A stretch of 64,000 nt of DNA from Methylohalomonas sp034521715 (GTDB lineage: Bacteria; Pseudomonadota; Gammaproteobacteria; Methylohalomonadales; Methylohalomonadaceae). The stretch is taken from NCBI GenBank assembly GCA_034521715.1, contig JAXHLY010000009.1, positions 124,001 to 188,000 on the forward strand. Reading direction: 5' to 3'. The notes under the pieces are model-generated. The model did no database searches. It saw only the letters and a list, made by a program, of their open reading frames with translations, and was not told where the DNA came from. Each line of letters starts with the position of its first letter. The stretch's first letter is position 1. Positions 38,101 to 49,228 of the stretch are shown in pieces. The position numbers and the translations under genes were made by a program.

Positions 38101-38429
38101 ATTTACTGAATCCCCATTTGGGGTAAATTTACACGCCGGTCTGAATATTTATGGTTTCTCTAGGCCAACTCTCCGAGCAATCGTCTGGCTCGGCTGCCGT
38201 GCAATCAGACCAATCCCGACCGTAGCGAAACCTGCACGAAGGCTTCGCAGGCTGCAGCTGTTCTGCACACCGGGAACGGTGGCGGCAATCGTCGCAGGGG
38301 CGCGGTTCGTTAAGTATGGTGGTGAGTGCCCGATCCGCGCGCCATTTCCGGCGGCTGCCTTGTCATGTTCGAATTGTAGCAGGTGATACAGAAAACCCCG
38401 GCAGGGAGCACCGTACTGGCGCAGAAGAG
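38101..38429. other. Intergenic segment without a convincing gene
   Basis: Higher GC than the Rap1a-type gene beside it. A - strand stretch ending near 38146 reads GFATVGIGLIARQPSQ and may be the hydrophobic/basic tail of a lost surface protein, but no start or domain is seen. Confidence 0.45.
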
Positions 38430-38875
38430 TTAAAGAGTTTTCTTGTCAGGCTTGTTTTCTTCTTCCTGTTTTGTGGCCTCTTCCTTGGCTTTGATTATTT
38501 CTTCTGGCGAGGGTGGCAATTCAGCCATCTGGCATTTCTTTTGAATAGCGGCTTTGGGAAGTGCCTGTCTTCGCCCTTTAGCCTTGCATATTCTGCTGCC
38601 TGCGGACCATCGCCGCCCTCAAGGAAAAACAAGGCAGGCCAGAACAGAACCAGACCTATACCCATCTGCGCTGCATCGGCGCTGGCCTCGTCGTCCAACT
38701 GTCCATATACCTCTGCTGTGCGTTGCCCGACATAATCCATCTCCATGGAAATCTGATCACAATCGTGATTCTGATAGCGCGATTGGAGATACATAGGTGG
38801 ATTGAATACGTCTGGACTGGAAGCGCAGCCTGTTAGCAATACGAGTAGCGGTAAAGCAATATAATTAGCTTTCAT
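38430..38875 (-). CDS. Small lipoprotein, frameshifted near the C-terminus
   Basis: ATG 38875 opens a lipoprotein signal (MKANYIALPLLVLLTGCASS, lipobox LTGC). It continues as a family often found in proteobacteria: CDQISMEMDYVGQRTAEVYGQLD, then MGIGLVLFWPALFFLEGGDGPQAAEYARLKGE. The frame shifts near 38560. The natural end reads KKCQMAELPPSPEEIIKAKEE with a Lys/Glu tail, to the stop at 38430. The hydrophobic LVLFWPALFFLE segment is a hallmark of this family of unknown role, sometimes mislabelled as an ABC transporter. Outer- or inner-membrane anchoring is expected. AGGAGG lies 7 bases before the ATG. Confidence 0.75.
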
Positions 38876-39390
38876 GTCCTCCTCCCGATTTTAATCCCCG
38901 AAGAAAACCTTAGATCAGCCGGTGCGTCATGTCACCCAAGCTTGAATATGGTTGATTTCAAAAGAAAACCCCGCCGCGGAGCGGGGCTGGGATGCCTTCC
39001 TTGGTATCTGGAGCAAGGACGGACTGACAGGCTACCGCACCAAGATTACCGAATCGTCCCCCATATGGGGTATTTCTATCGCTTCGTACTCACCACCCTT
39101 CGATTCGCTGTTCATGCCTGAGCAATCCACCTTTCACCCTCCGTGGCCGCTGGCACGTCTTCCGGCCTTCAATCGCTCAACGACACCGTGACGATATTTG
39201 ATATAACCCAGCGCGTCAGCGACGGGCGGCTGTACCCTGGACGCCAAATCGTGTGAAATGTACTGCTTCCCAATTGTCTGGCATGACCGCTCCTCCTGTA
39301 GAGAGTGAACAGAGAAGCGTTTCAGGGATGGCGGCTAGGTTGTGGGATAGATAGCAGAGTGCGTGATAACTAATTGATTTATAAGCAGGA
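38876..39390. other. Gene-free segment with one hairpin
   Basis: CCCCGC (38969-38974) pairs with GCGGGG (38981-38986); on the - strand the stem is followed by TTTTCTTTTG, a terminator shape, yet no - strand gene precedes it. Open frames here lack starts and similarity. Confidence 0.6.
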
Positions 39391-39575
39391 TTGGCGGAGA
39401 GGAAGGGATAGACTCGCGCCATCCATGGCGCTCGCCCCTGCGGGGCGCACTGCGTGCGTCCCGATCGGCTGCTCCTGCCGATCGGTCGAACCCGTCATTG
39501 TTGATCCGAGGGTTCGAATGCACGTTCAGCAAATACGAACAGGGCCCCTGACGGGGCCCTGTTCGTATTTGGCGG
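39391..39575. repeat. tRNA-like dispersed repeat ending in a perfect 19-bp hairpin
   Basis: TTGGCGGAGAGGAAGGGAT and two TTCGAA/GTCGAAC motifs recall the T-arm side of tRNA genes, but no cloverleaf with anticodon can be drawn. Local hairpins are GCGCCATCCATGGCGC and GCCCCTGCGGGGC. The segment ends with arms 39530-39548 and 39553-39571, perfect inverses around TGAC, like a terminator. Similar segments recur in other gammaproteobacteria, as far as I remember. Confidence 0.55.
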
Positions 39576-39654
39576 CGTATGAAGGTTCGACCGCTCCGCG
39601 TTTTTACCGCCAATCCCTGATCACCAGGGAATATACAGGGAAATTTACGCAAAT

Positions 39655-39791
39655 TTACCCTCTTTGCGCGATGCCCCGCCTCAATTAGCCCCACCCTTCG
39701 GGCGTTAACGGCACGTTCCCCTACTCTCATTTTCAGGGAATACGATAGTCGGCTATCAGGGAACCACCACCCCGACAACAGCGAATAGCAA
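39655..39791. repeat. Dispersed repeat, copy B
   Basis: Partner of 34774-34908, in the same orientation. The two copies bracket the EAL gene, the Rap1a-type gene and the lipoprotein gene, so the 4.9 kb between them could be lost or moved by recombination. Confidence 0.85.
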
Positions 39792-39828
39792 TGTAAAGAC
39801 TTGGCCTGGACCGCTATTTGCCGATACT

Positions 39829-40077
39829 TTGGCCACAGCTATCGATTGCCGGCTCCAGGGCTTTGATAGATTCAAACAAATTGAAACAGTGTTTCCCTGC
39901 AACAAATTCGGCTTAAATCAGCAGGAGGCGCAGCATGAATCAGACAAGAGGCAAATCCGTATCTCAGAGGAGCTCTATCAGCAAGTCTGGCAAACGCCAA
40001 TGAGCAAACTCGCTGAGCAATATGGGATCTCCGACAACGGCCTGGCCAAAATCTGCCGGAAATTGAAGGACTCCTAG
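39829..40077 (+). pseudogene. Fragment of a helix-turn-helix protein
   Basis: The last 40 residues (IRISEELYQQVWQTPMSKLA, EQYGISDNGLAKICRKL) match the conserved start of a family of unknown DNA-binding-like proteins that goes on with a Pro-rich GYW motif. Here a stop follows at once, and the upstream part of the frame has no similarity. It is probably a truncated relic. Confidence 0.5.
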
Positions 40078-40173
40078 CCCCTGAATTGTTCGAGCAGATT
40101 GCCTCCGTGGAGGCGAGCACGTATAAATCAGTAGCGAACCATATCGCCTATAACGCCATTCAGGGAGACTGTC

Positions 40174-40861
40174 ATGGGGATAGTGATACCCACTCAAGGA
40201 CCCGAGGATTGGAAAGGGTTCCTCGCTGAGCCTGACAAACACTGGCGTAGCGGTTATTCGGCCCGCAGCCTCGCCTGTGCCTGGGAAGAAGCGCAATCCC
40301 GGCCGACTGGCATGCCCGCTGAAGTCGAATCAGCATTGGCATTGGAGCCCCGGCTCACCGACACAGAACTTTTACTGGGTATTCCTGAACACCAAGTCCC
40401 ACTGCCCGGCGGCCGTCGTCCCTCGCAAACAAATCTTATGGGTACTGGGCCGAACACACACCGAACTGGTCTCTATGGCAGTCGAAGGCAAAGTCTCAGA
40501 AACCTTCGGGCCCACACTGGACGAATGGCTTGCTGAGGTTTCTCCCGGTAAGCGACGCGGCTGGACTATATCTGTCAGCGTTTAGCGCTAGCGACCCAAC
40601 CACCTGGGACAATCCGTTACCAGCTTCTCCATCGCACCGCCTCAGCAGTCATCGAGGCTAAACGCTTTCATGCCGGCTGTGCGGTCATGCTGGTCTATTC
40701 CTTTAGTCAAAACGAGCGAATGGTTCGAGGACTACCAGAATTTTCTTCAACTGTACGGACTCGAGGCCGTGGAAGGTCAGCCTGTCTGTCTCGCCAAGCC
40801 AGATGGCATCATGCTCTATACGGTCTGGGTGAAAGGCGATCCCGAATACTTAAGCCGATAG
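40174..40861 (+). pseudogene. DUF6946-like protein, multiply frameshifted
   Basis: ATG 40174 gives MGIVIPTQGPEDWKGFLAEPDKHW and RSGYSARSLACAWEEAQ. Later pieces in other frames read IPEHQVPLPGGRRPSQ, MAVEGKVSETFGPTLDEWLA, YQLLHRTASAVIEAKRFHAG, and WFEDYQNFLQLYGLEAVEGQ to the stop at 40861. In order they rebuild one protein of about 225 residues of a family of unknown function, often seen in mobile regions. At least four shifts are needed. The final segment is intact. The 212 bases after it hold nothing recognisable. Confidence 0.65.
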
Positions 40862-41073
40862 ACTCAGAATTCAAGCATGACCATTCGACCGCACCTCAGG
40901 ACCATATGGCAACTCAATGAATGCGGGGCAATCGTCGAGCTCACCTTTTTATGCCTGGACGAGAAATCTGAGAACTATTGCAATCTTTTGTTCATTGGAC
41001 TAGTCCTTCAAAGAGATTCTGTGATCTCGGCCGAGAGCATACTGTATTAATGATATTGTAAGATATTAGCTCA

Positions 41074-43345
41074 TCAGTACCTGTCCCACAGAGCCAGCCT
41101 GTTTTTAATTTTCCTGTATAATTCTGCAGCACAAACAGGTTTATATAGCAAGTCATATCCATGATTCGTAATTTGTACTTCCAAATGTCTGCTGACTACA
41201 CCTGACAAAACAATGCATGGTATATTTCCATACATAGATTTTAAGTTATCAGCCAGTTCAATGCCCGTATGCTCATGGTCAAGCAAATAGTCAAAGATTG
41301 CTATATCAGGAATAATCTTGTTATCATTGATAATGTCACAGGCGCTCCCATAGGAGTCTGCAGTAATGAGGTCAAATCCCCAACTCTCCAGAAGAGCATG
41401 TAATGCATCCAGCGATGGAATATTATCATCAGCAATGAAGGCTGTATGTCCTGCCATGTCGTATAATTCACGATCCTCTATGCTATTCTGAATAACTGTT
41501 AAATTTCCCTGTGAATATCCATATGGCACTTCAATAGTAAACATTGAATATTTGTTTTGTTCTGACTTGAGATCTAATTTATGCCCAAGTAAATTAAGAG
41601 TATGCTCTACTATAGATAGACCAAGCCCAAGTCCGACACCCATGACATGATCATTCTCTTGATTTCCGCTATAGTATTCGTCAAATATATATTTGATATC
41701 AGTATTTGATATTCCTGTACCAGTATCTAGAATAATAATCTTAACGCAAGAGCTTTGGCGCCTGCACCCAATTACAATTTTTCCTTTATGAGTATACTCA
41801 ATAGCATTGTAAACTAGGTTGGTAATTACTCTATAGAAGCAGTATTGAATCTGATTTAACTATAATGGATGTATTAATGCATTTTATTTCTAATCCTTTG
41901 CTGTTTGCCAACTGTTCATATTCTGCTTTTATACTTGATAAGATAGATTGAATTCTAAATTCTTGTATATCAGGCTTGACGACGCCAAGCTCTAGTCGAG
42001 ATATATCTAGTATCTTGTCGAATTTCTCCCTTAGATCCTGTATACATGCACTAATTTTATACAACTTGATCTGATTCACTGTTTGAATCAGTATTAGATA
42101 ATAAAGTATCCAATATCAATCCCATTGCATTAACCGGTTGTCTTAAATCATGACTAGCTGATGCAAGAAATCTTGTTTTAGACATATTCGCATTTTCAGC
42201 TGAGATCTTAGCAAGATTCATTTCATTTTCGATGATTTCTCTCATATCTAATTCATGTTGTAATTTACTTGTGCGTTCCTGCACTCTGTTTTCCAGTTCC
42301 AGATTAATATATTTTTGCTTGTTGATTGACTGAACTAATTCATCAGTTAACTGATTGAATATTCTACCTAATTTTCCTACCTCATCATCTGAATTAATTT
42401 GTGCGCGGGCTGATAAATCACCTGCCACCTGTGTTTCAGCAACACTTGTAAGATACTGAATAGGCTTAACAACCGTTCTAATTAAAAAGACAAAAGTGAA
42501 TATTACAGAAGCTATACTAGCAATCAATGCGATAAATATAATTTCATACTGAAACCACCAGTTATCTGAAAGCAAGATTTTATCTTTAACTAATAAATCT
42601 AACTTATAAGTTTTGTTTATCGCCTAAACTAGATATAGAATCAATATTAATTGACTTGTAGAATGGTAATTGATTTGAATCGAGTGTAGATATTATATTA
42701 GTACCTGATTTTCTTAATGATAAGCCCGCATGCCATTCTGGTAATAGGGCATTAAGATACTTTTGGTCAGATTCTATTTCCCAGTATTACAACACCAATT
42801 GGGCCATTAATAGATTGAACTATATTCGCCGTGATAAAATATAATTGGTTATCAAAATCAAGAATACCTGATTCTGATATGCCATCATCTATAGTATCTG
42901 CCTTAGAAGATTCATCTATTAGGTTGGTAATAAGATTCGTAAATTTATCACGATCACCGAATATGCTAGGTGGCTGCGCTCTGGCAAACGCATAACCATC
43001 ATGATCATAAATATTTATTAAGTCGACATCAGAATATTGATAATACAGTAGTATTGTATTTAACATTTCATACTGATGACCTAGCAGCAAACCATTCTTA
43101 ATAATTGGGTGATTCGATAACAAATACAGTGATATTGACTATATAATCCTTAGATTCCTCATATATATCATGCACATGATCTGCATATTCATTCTTTTAG
43201 TATCAAGCATCTGTCTTTGGGAATTATATTCATGCACAAGAATTGTTATAATTAGAATGCAACTAACCAATGTAACAAAAATCAGATGGAACAAGCACCT
43301 TTGTACTTATCGGGTAATGGTTAACTGCTTGGATCATTTTTTGAA
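41074..43345 (-). pseudogene. Hybrid sensor histidine kinase with receiver domain, frameshifted
   Basis: Read from 43345 down: a membrane helix (LIFVTLVSCILIITILVHEY), a periplasmic dCache-like sensor (NHPIIKNGLLLGHQYEMLN ... IYDHDGYAFARAQPPSIFGD), a second helix, HAMP (VVKPIQYLTSVAETQVAGDL), HisKA with the phospho-acceptor in SASHDLRQPVN, an ATPase domain (DTGTGISN; GVGLGLGLSIVEHTL), and a receiver with DNIPSLDALHALLESWG, IFDYLLDHEHTG and the Lys in YKPVCAAEL. Breaks lie near 43280, 43130, 42760, 42590, 42070 and 41830. Domain order is complete, so a working gene with read errors is possible. It is flanked by a PhnD-like protein and a LuxR-type regulator on the same strand. Confidence 0.8.
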
Positions 43346-43408
43346 GCAAGATTAAAATACTGCTATAGCAATGATATAGGTATGCATGTTATATATTATT
43401 CTTTTCCA

Positions 43409-44331
43409 TCAAGAATATATGCTTGCAGTATCTACGTCACTAATCTGGTCGATAACTTCTCTGACCTTATCGTAATATGCGTCATCCCCAGCTACATATC
43501 CGGAAGCAGGCAGTCCCTTTAACAACATAGGATCAATATTGATCAACGCAGACTTAATTTTTTTCTTCACATCATCAGACAGTAATGAATTTGATGCTAT
43601 ACCCAGATTAGGAATAGTTCCGACAGTGGCGATGATGTTAAATATATCCCCATGTTTTTCTATAGCCTTTTTCAGATTGTAATCCCATGTAGCACCTGCA
43701 TCTACACTACCTGCTACAATTGCGTCTGTAACACGAGGATGACTACCCAAGAAATAAACCTTGTTGAAATAAGTATGATAGTCAATACCTAAGTCAATAA
43801 ATCTTGCTAGAGGATATGTATACCCACTACTGGATTGCATGCTAACAAAAGCAAATATCTTATTCTCTAGATCATCAATACTACTAATGCCACTATTTTT
43901 TCCTTGCAACGAGGTATGATTTATATGTGTCAGTCATATTAGCTCCATCCAGACTCATACTTAATTCAGTCAATATCGTACTTAACCGATGGATTAATAC
44001 GCTTAGCTAATACAAATGGAACCGGGGATATGGCGGCTAGATGAATTGATTCTGAAGATAGCAACTCAACCATATGATTATAATCCCTTGCCCCTACAAT
44101 AATAAAATTTGCATCTATTTCATCAGCAAGATAACTCAACATTGGTTTGAATAATCGTCTTATATCATCTATTGACTGACCCTGTTGCCAAGGGGTTACA
44201 CCGAACTTGTATACAGTTTTAGAATCTATACCACTATCAGTGGAATCGTTTGCTAACACTACTGGCGCTACACATGCAAATAGTAGTGTAACTAGAATTC
44301 CTACTACCATTAATCTATTCATTGTAGTCAT
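43409..44331 (-). pseudogene. PhnD-like periplasmic substrate-binding protein, frameshifted
   Basis: The start at 44331 or 44322 opens a signal peptide (LMVVGILVTLLFACVAPVVLA). FGVTPWQQGQSIDDIRRLFK and YLADEIDANFIIVGARDYNHMV follow, the first lobe of PhnD-type binding proteins of phosphonate/phosphate-like ABC systems. After a break near 43965-43905 the second lobe follows (SGYTYPLARF, LGSHPRVTDAIVAGSVDAGATWD). No ABC permease or ATPase is nearby. PhnD-like proteins placed beside a histidine kinase act as sensors elsewhere (AioX, TtrS-type), and that role fits here. AT-rich like its neighbours. Confidence 0.78.
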
Positions 44332-44403
44332 ATCTATAATCAGTCTAGTCACAATCTTCTTGTGGGCTATGTCATTAATAAAATATATTTATAGAAACTA
44401 TCG

Positions 44404-45064
44404 CTTAATCAGTGCCATCATAAAAAAGCTTGTTTGCAATTAATGCAGCTTGAGTTCGATTTTTTACACCCAACTGCCTTAATATTGCTGCTACATGTAA
44501 TTTGACTGTCCCTTCAGTCATAGAGAGTTTCCTGGCTATTATTTTGTTCGATTCACCTTCTTTAATATGGACTAGTACTTGTTTCTGTCTATCTGTAAGC
44601 TTTTTATAATTGTATAGTGCTTGTTGCTCCGACGTATCATTGGACGATTCTAAGCTTCAAACGTTTATCCTTGGATGAATTGAGGATTTCACCCTTCATC
44701 ATAAGGCGAATAGAGGTTATAATTTCTTCTCGACTCAATGATTTTGGTATATATCCGTGAGCACCCGCTTCCATTGCCATACTTTGCGTCGTTCATCGAC
44801 TCAGAACTTGATATCAGGATTAGCGGAGTATCCGGGATACTTATCAACAAAAACTTTTTATAACCTGCTTCCAATTTCCTCCAGCCATGTATAGATCTAA
44901 TAGTACTAGATTTATAGATACATCTTCTTCCTTTAAGAATTTATTGAGATAAGTAAATGAATCTACTTCGTATATAGAAACACTATCGCAAATGTCACGA
45001 AGTATGTTTGCAAGGGCCTCTCTGTAAAGAGGATGATCATGCTATCAAATTCATCTGTAACCAT
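44404..45064 (-). pseudogene. LuxR/NarL-type response regulator, frameshifted
   Basis: Pieces in order on the - strand: MVTDEFDS, DHPLYREALANILRDICDSV, VNLVLLDLYM-like receiver core with the phospho-Asp (SINLVLLDLYMAGG), IPDTPLILISSSESMND, the Lys of the receiver in YIPKSLSREEII, and the LuxR helix-turn-helix LTDRQKQVLVHIKEGESNK followed by TEGTVKLHVAAILRQLGV to the stop at 44404. At least three breaks (near 45030, 44880 and 44790) and one near 44650 interrupt it. It is probably the output partner of the hybrid kinase, reading in the same direction from its other side. Confidence 0.75.
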
Positions 45065-45874
45065 AATTGGTTATACCCAATAATTTTATTAGGGCTATGT
45101 ATTAATAAATATAGACTGGTTTTGTCCTATATTTAGGATTTGGGTTAATCGTTGATGCTAATGATTTGATACCCTAATCTGCTTTATCCTCTAACAGAAT
45201 ACTCAATTGTTGCTTTTTCAGGTTTCATATAAGCAGCACGAAGCAGTAGATATAGAATTTGCGCATCAGGATAGTCCCTTCACAATATTGATATACCCGT
45301 AGCGGTCGTCTTCCTGAACCTGGTAGATAAAATCTACACCGGGCTAGACGTCCTTCTCGGCGCATGGAGGCACTACGTCGCGTAATATTCCGTGATGAGA
45401 CATACAGCTCAACAACTGTCAACTTTCTCATATAGCTAATACTCTGATAGTCCATAACTTGCAAGCTAACACCGAGTTATTTCCTCGGTAGGAACTTGCA
45501 GTTCTTTTGGGCGTACCAAACGACCAATATAGACTTGCACCTGAGCAAAAACACTATCGACCGCGACAGGCAAGGCTGACCGGATCTGGTGCTGATAGCG
45601 GCCTTGCTCCCTAGGTCTACCGTGACCATCAGACATCAATGCAAGTCCTGGTTTTATGACTGTATCCAGGTTACAACGAATTGACATGATTCAAGTTATT
45701 CATCGGCCAGCTCAATATAGTTTATTCCTCCTGATATTAACTATACTACCTTACTAATAAGAGTGTGCTTATACTGTCATCAGTCTGTCACTTTAGCTGC
45801 CATTTTCGCAAATACAAAACAGGCGATGCTCTGTTGAGCACCGCCTAATCAGTACATAAGGCTATGCTAATCCG
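45065..45874. other. AT-rich segment with only doubtful short ORFs
   Basis: One - strand frame (45466-45687, MSIRCNLDTVIKPGLALMSD..., 73 residues) may be a gene piece, and coding-like text seems to run on at 45225-45464 in another frame. No family is recognised. The segment is slightly richer in GC than its flanks, so it may be a separate insertion. Confidence 0.4.
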
Positions 45875-47575
45875 CTAGCCAAACATGTAAATATTATTCA
45901 AACACTTCCCACCTAATGGGTTCCCGTCCGCACCCGATGGCATACGTACGTTAAGGAATCTTGCCATTGTGGGCACAATGTCACTGACAGCGACAGAACG
46001 GTGTACCATCTTATTGCTGATACCTGGCCCAGACATTAGTATCGGGACATGTGTATAGTATGCATATGGTGATCCATGCATTGCCGCAAATTGATCAGGA
46101 TTTGGATAGAGATACCAGAATTGGTCTTGAATAAGCAGAACATTGCCTGATCTTGTTGGATGAAATGCTCTTACCAATTTATTCATTATAGGTGTATCTG
46201 GAACATTCCCAGATTCAATATTCGTCCTTGTAACTGCATAGGCTATTCCTTCATACGACTCCATATAATCTGCTAATGCTTCTTCCACTTTTGCAGTATC
46301 TAGGTTATTTTTGTCTATAAGTTTCGGATTCAGATATAGGCTCGGATTCCAGAATGTCATAATAAATCATCAGTAATACTGAACTTACTTTTGAGCATAT
46401 TATTGGCATCTTCTATAAACTTCTCCGGATAATGCCTTCCAGCGTCTAGACCCTCTTGATTGATACTCCGGCACATCATCTGCACCATGATCTGCTGTAA
46501 GTACAATGAGGGTCTTATCGAGACCAACAGTTTCATCTATATACGAGAAGAATTCACCCAATTTTCTGTCTTCACGCAAGAAGTTGTCTCTACATACTCG
46601 ACACTGAAAGTGCCCCATGCATGGCCAATATAATCCTGCTCCGAGAGACTGAGGGTTAATACATCCGTAGTTCCATTACGGCCTAGATTGTGTGTATCTA
46701 CAATATGCTTTCCTAGCTCTATTACAAGCTCATGCCCTGCAGGAGTAAACCTAAGTCCTTTATAATAGCTAGCTTCATCATCGTTATCATAACTAATTGG
46801 AAATGTGGTTGATAAATCATAATATCCTTTCTCGCCAACCCGGTCATCTGAAAAAGGATATTCTTCTATTGGCAATAGTGTCTCCCAGCTAGTCCCCTTA
46901 TATGAGATCCTTTGCCCCAGACTTATTAAAGCTAACTAACCAGTCTGGCATTTGATCATAATAATAATCTGACGTGATAAAGTTGCCAGTACCAGGATTA
47001 TAATAGATTGCTTTACCAAGCCTGCCAGCTGGTATGATCGCGCCTCTGTCCTTGATACCAATACCAAAGACTTTTGGCTTGCCGCCATTCGATAACTTGA
47101 TTTCATCGGAAATGGTTGTGGCAGTAAGATTTCTAGGAGATGTTCCTTTCAGGCTGGATGACTCAAGATGCTTGCTTGAAGCGTCCATTATGCAATACAT
47201 CCGTTCACCAGTCACTCTGTCAGCCCAGTCATTACCAGCTAAACCATGTTCAGCTGCCGGAGCACCTGTTGACAATACGGCGTGACCTACAGCTGTAAAT
47301 GTCGTTGAATGCTGGTAATGAGCATTAGTATATGAAACACCATTATCAAGAAGATACTTATATCCACCTGTGAGCTTATCATAGTATTTAAATGGCATTT
47401 CACCTTTTAACATATCACTAGTAATCTGGATTACCAGGTCTATATCTCTATTAACCTCTTTCGCATCACTAGCTAGTGGCGACGTAATTAACATTACTGC
47501 TGTTATTATAAGCAATGGTAAATTCAGCATTTTTGACTTCAATGCACTTAATTTTACTATATTACCGGTTCGCAT
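45875..47575 (-). CDS. PafA-like alkaline phosphatase / phosphodiesterase, frameshifted
   Basis: ATG 47575 (AGAGGAGC 6 bases upstream) opens a signal peptide (LNLPLLIITAVMLITSPLASDA). DLVIQITSDMLKGEM and HYQHSTTFTAVGHAVLSTGA follow; the central Thr is the expected nucleophile of this alkaline-phosphatase superfamily branch. NDWADR comes next. Later pieces in other frames carry LSLSEQDYIGHAWG, LIVLTADHGADDVPEY (metal ligands) and YYTHVPILMSGPGI. Breaks lie near 46895, 46600 and 46390. The joined length of about 565 residues suits PafA, a secreted phosphomonoesterase insensitive to phosphate. A hairpin separates it from the porin gene upstream. Confidence 0.8.
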
Positions 47576-47593
47576 TTTATTGCTCCTCTTATG

Positions 47594-47634
47594 TTTAAAA
47601 AATAGGGAGCCATGAGGAATGGCTCCCAAAAACT
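47594..47634 (-). terminator. Hairpin between porin and phosphatase genes
   Basis: GGGAGCCAT (47605-47613) pairs with ATGGCTCCC (47619-47627). On the - strand the stem is followed by TATTTTTTAA. It would end most porin transcripts and let only some reach the phosphatase, an attenuator-like arrangement. Confidence 0.85.
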
Positions 47635-47648
47635 ACTTACTAGGAGGT

Positions 47649-48986
47649 TTAACAATTATTACTACCAATGGGAATTACCAGTCTAACTTCGACTCTAGTT
47701 CCAATGACATCACCTTCGATATTATTCCCAGCTACAGCAATCGGGCTGTCCTCAGCGTCATAGCTCACCCAATTCAGCATCATTCTTGCGTAGGGGTTGA
47801 AATACCAATTAAGACCAACCGTGGTATTTTTCATTTCACCGCCCATGATTGGGCCATCATTCAGATCGAGGTTGCTATAGCGAACAGCAATTTCCCAGGC
47901 ACCTGTACCACCGTCCAGGTTAAATTTGCTATTCGGTTTAACTCGACTGAAAGTACCCTTTGAGTAAGGGCGTGACTCACCTGTCAAGAAATAACTGCCG
48001 TATATGTAATAACCGTCAAAATTCACGTCCTGGTTACCACTGTTACGACTTACGTCGACTTGCCCATATTGCCCCTGGATTGAGAATGGACCATAGACCC
48101 CTGCCGCTTCGAATCCATAAAAGTTATAGGAGTCGACATTCCCGATAGTCCCTGTATTAACGACCCTTGCATTGTCTACACGCATCTCTGGCCTATCACC
48201 AAATCTGACCTGGTCGTTGGGGGGATTCGTATAACGATAACCGGCCAGACCCAGATGTATGACGCGATCACTTTCATTTACGGGTGCCGCCGTCAGTCGC
48301 CCGTGATACGACCAGCCTTCGTCATTATGTCTGCCAGTCGCATCTGCATTGGATGCTCCGACAGAGGCTGCATCTCCAAAGACACCGCCGGCGATGGTGT
48401 AATGCTTCTGGGCGTGACTAGCCTGCAAACCGATTACACGAAACCGATCGAATGCATTAATAACTGAACCTCTTTCCATAAATGTGATGAATCGTGAACT
48501 GGTCAATGTTTCCAGGTTTGTCGGGGTTAACGCCTGGCCGAATTTGATCGAAACATTGTCAAATCCACTGTACTGCAAATATGCGTCCTGCAAGAAGGCA
48601 TCGGAGCCACTGGCAAAATCTGCTTCCACCCGCCATTTCCAGTGCTTATATAATCCGCCTTCAAATCCCAGACGAGCTCGTCTTACCTGCGTCCCCGAAT
48701 TGAAATCACGGCCGCCATCACTAGCATTAAAAAAGGCAGCATCCACTTGGGCACGCCCTCGGAATCCAAACCAGAAATCACCATCCGGATCGAGAAAATC
48801 CGGCGATGCGCTGTGCTTGATTTCCTTCTGCTGCTCTAGTTCCTTTTCAAGCTGCTCGACACGCTTTTCTAATGAATACTCACCCTCTGAATAAGCATGT
48901 GGAGATACAATTAATGAAGCAAATAGCAGGCCTGCAGCCGTTCTACTACTCATTCCACGGCCTGGTATGTGCTTTTCATGTTTCAT
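47649..48986 (-). CDS. Phosphate-selective porin O/P family outer-membrane protein
   Basis: 445 residues. It has a signal peptide (AAGLLFASLIVSPHAYS), a short coiled coil (LEKRVEQLEKELEQQKEI) that trimerises such porins, then a beta barrel with typical porin_O_P strands (FWFGFRGRAQVDAAFF, LGFEGGLYKHWKWRVEADF, ending VIGTRVEVRLVIPIG). OprP/OprO relatives take up phosphate or pyrophosphate. GGGAGG lies 6 bases before ATG 48986; an ATG two codons earlier is too close to it. The PafA-like gene follows after a leaky hairpin, so the pair is a phosphate-scavenging unit. This is the one fully intact gene of the AT-rich island's - strand run. Confidence 0.9.
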   Translation of the reverse strand: MKHEKHIPGRGMSSRTAAGLLFASLIVSPHAYSEGEYSLEKRVEQLEKELEQQKEIKHSASPDFLDPDGDFWFGFRGRAQVDAAFFNASDGGRDFNSGTQVRRARLGFEGGLYKHWKWRVEADFASGSDAFLQDAYLQYSGFDNVSIKFGQALTPTNLETLTSSRFITFMERGSVINAFDRFRVIGLQASHAQKHYTIAGGVFGDAASVGASNADATGRHNDEGWSYHGRLTAAPVNESDRVIHLGLAGYRYTNPPNDQVRFGDRPEMRVDNARVVNTGTIGNVDSYNFYGFEAAGVYGPFSIQGQYGQVDVSRNSGNQDVNFDGYYIYGSYFLTGESRPYSKGTFSRVKPNSKFNLDGGTGAWEIAVRYSNLDLNDGPIMGGEMKNTTVGLNWYFNPYARMMLNWVSYDAEDSPIAVAGNNIEGDVIGTRVEVRLVIPIGSNNC

Positions 48987-49228
48987 CCCCATCCTCCCTT
49001 AGTACTAATTACTATGGATCCGAGTTGATTTAATTAGCTACTGAAACTACGGGGGGAATTTATAGGGGATATGAAAAGGTACTTAAAGTCATATAAAGAT
49101 ATAGATATCTATATCTTTCGATAGCTTGGGTATGTCTTTAGATATATTGATTGAAATAAAACTAAGCCTAATTATATATCTAAATTAATTTAGTAGAAAT
49201 CACAATCAATTACTTGATACCTCAATCG

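Noticed and set aside
39391..39575. A tRNA gene
   Set aside because: T-arm-like motifs are present, but no acceptor stem, anticodon arm or D-arm can be paired.
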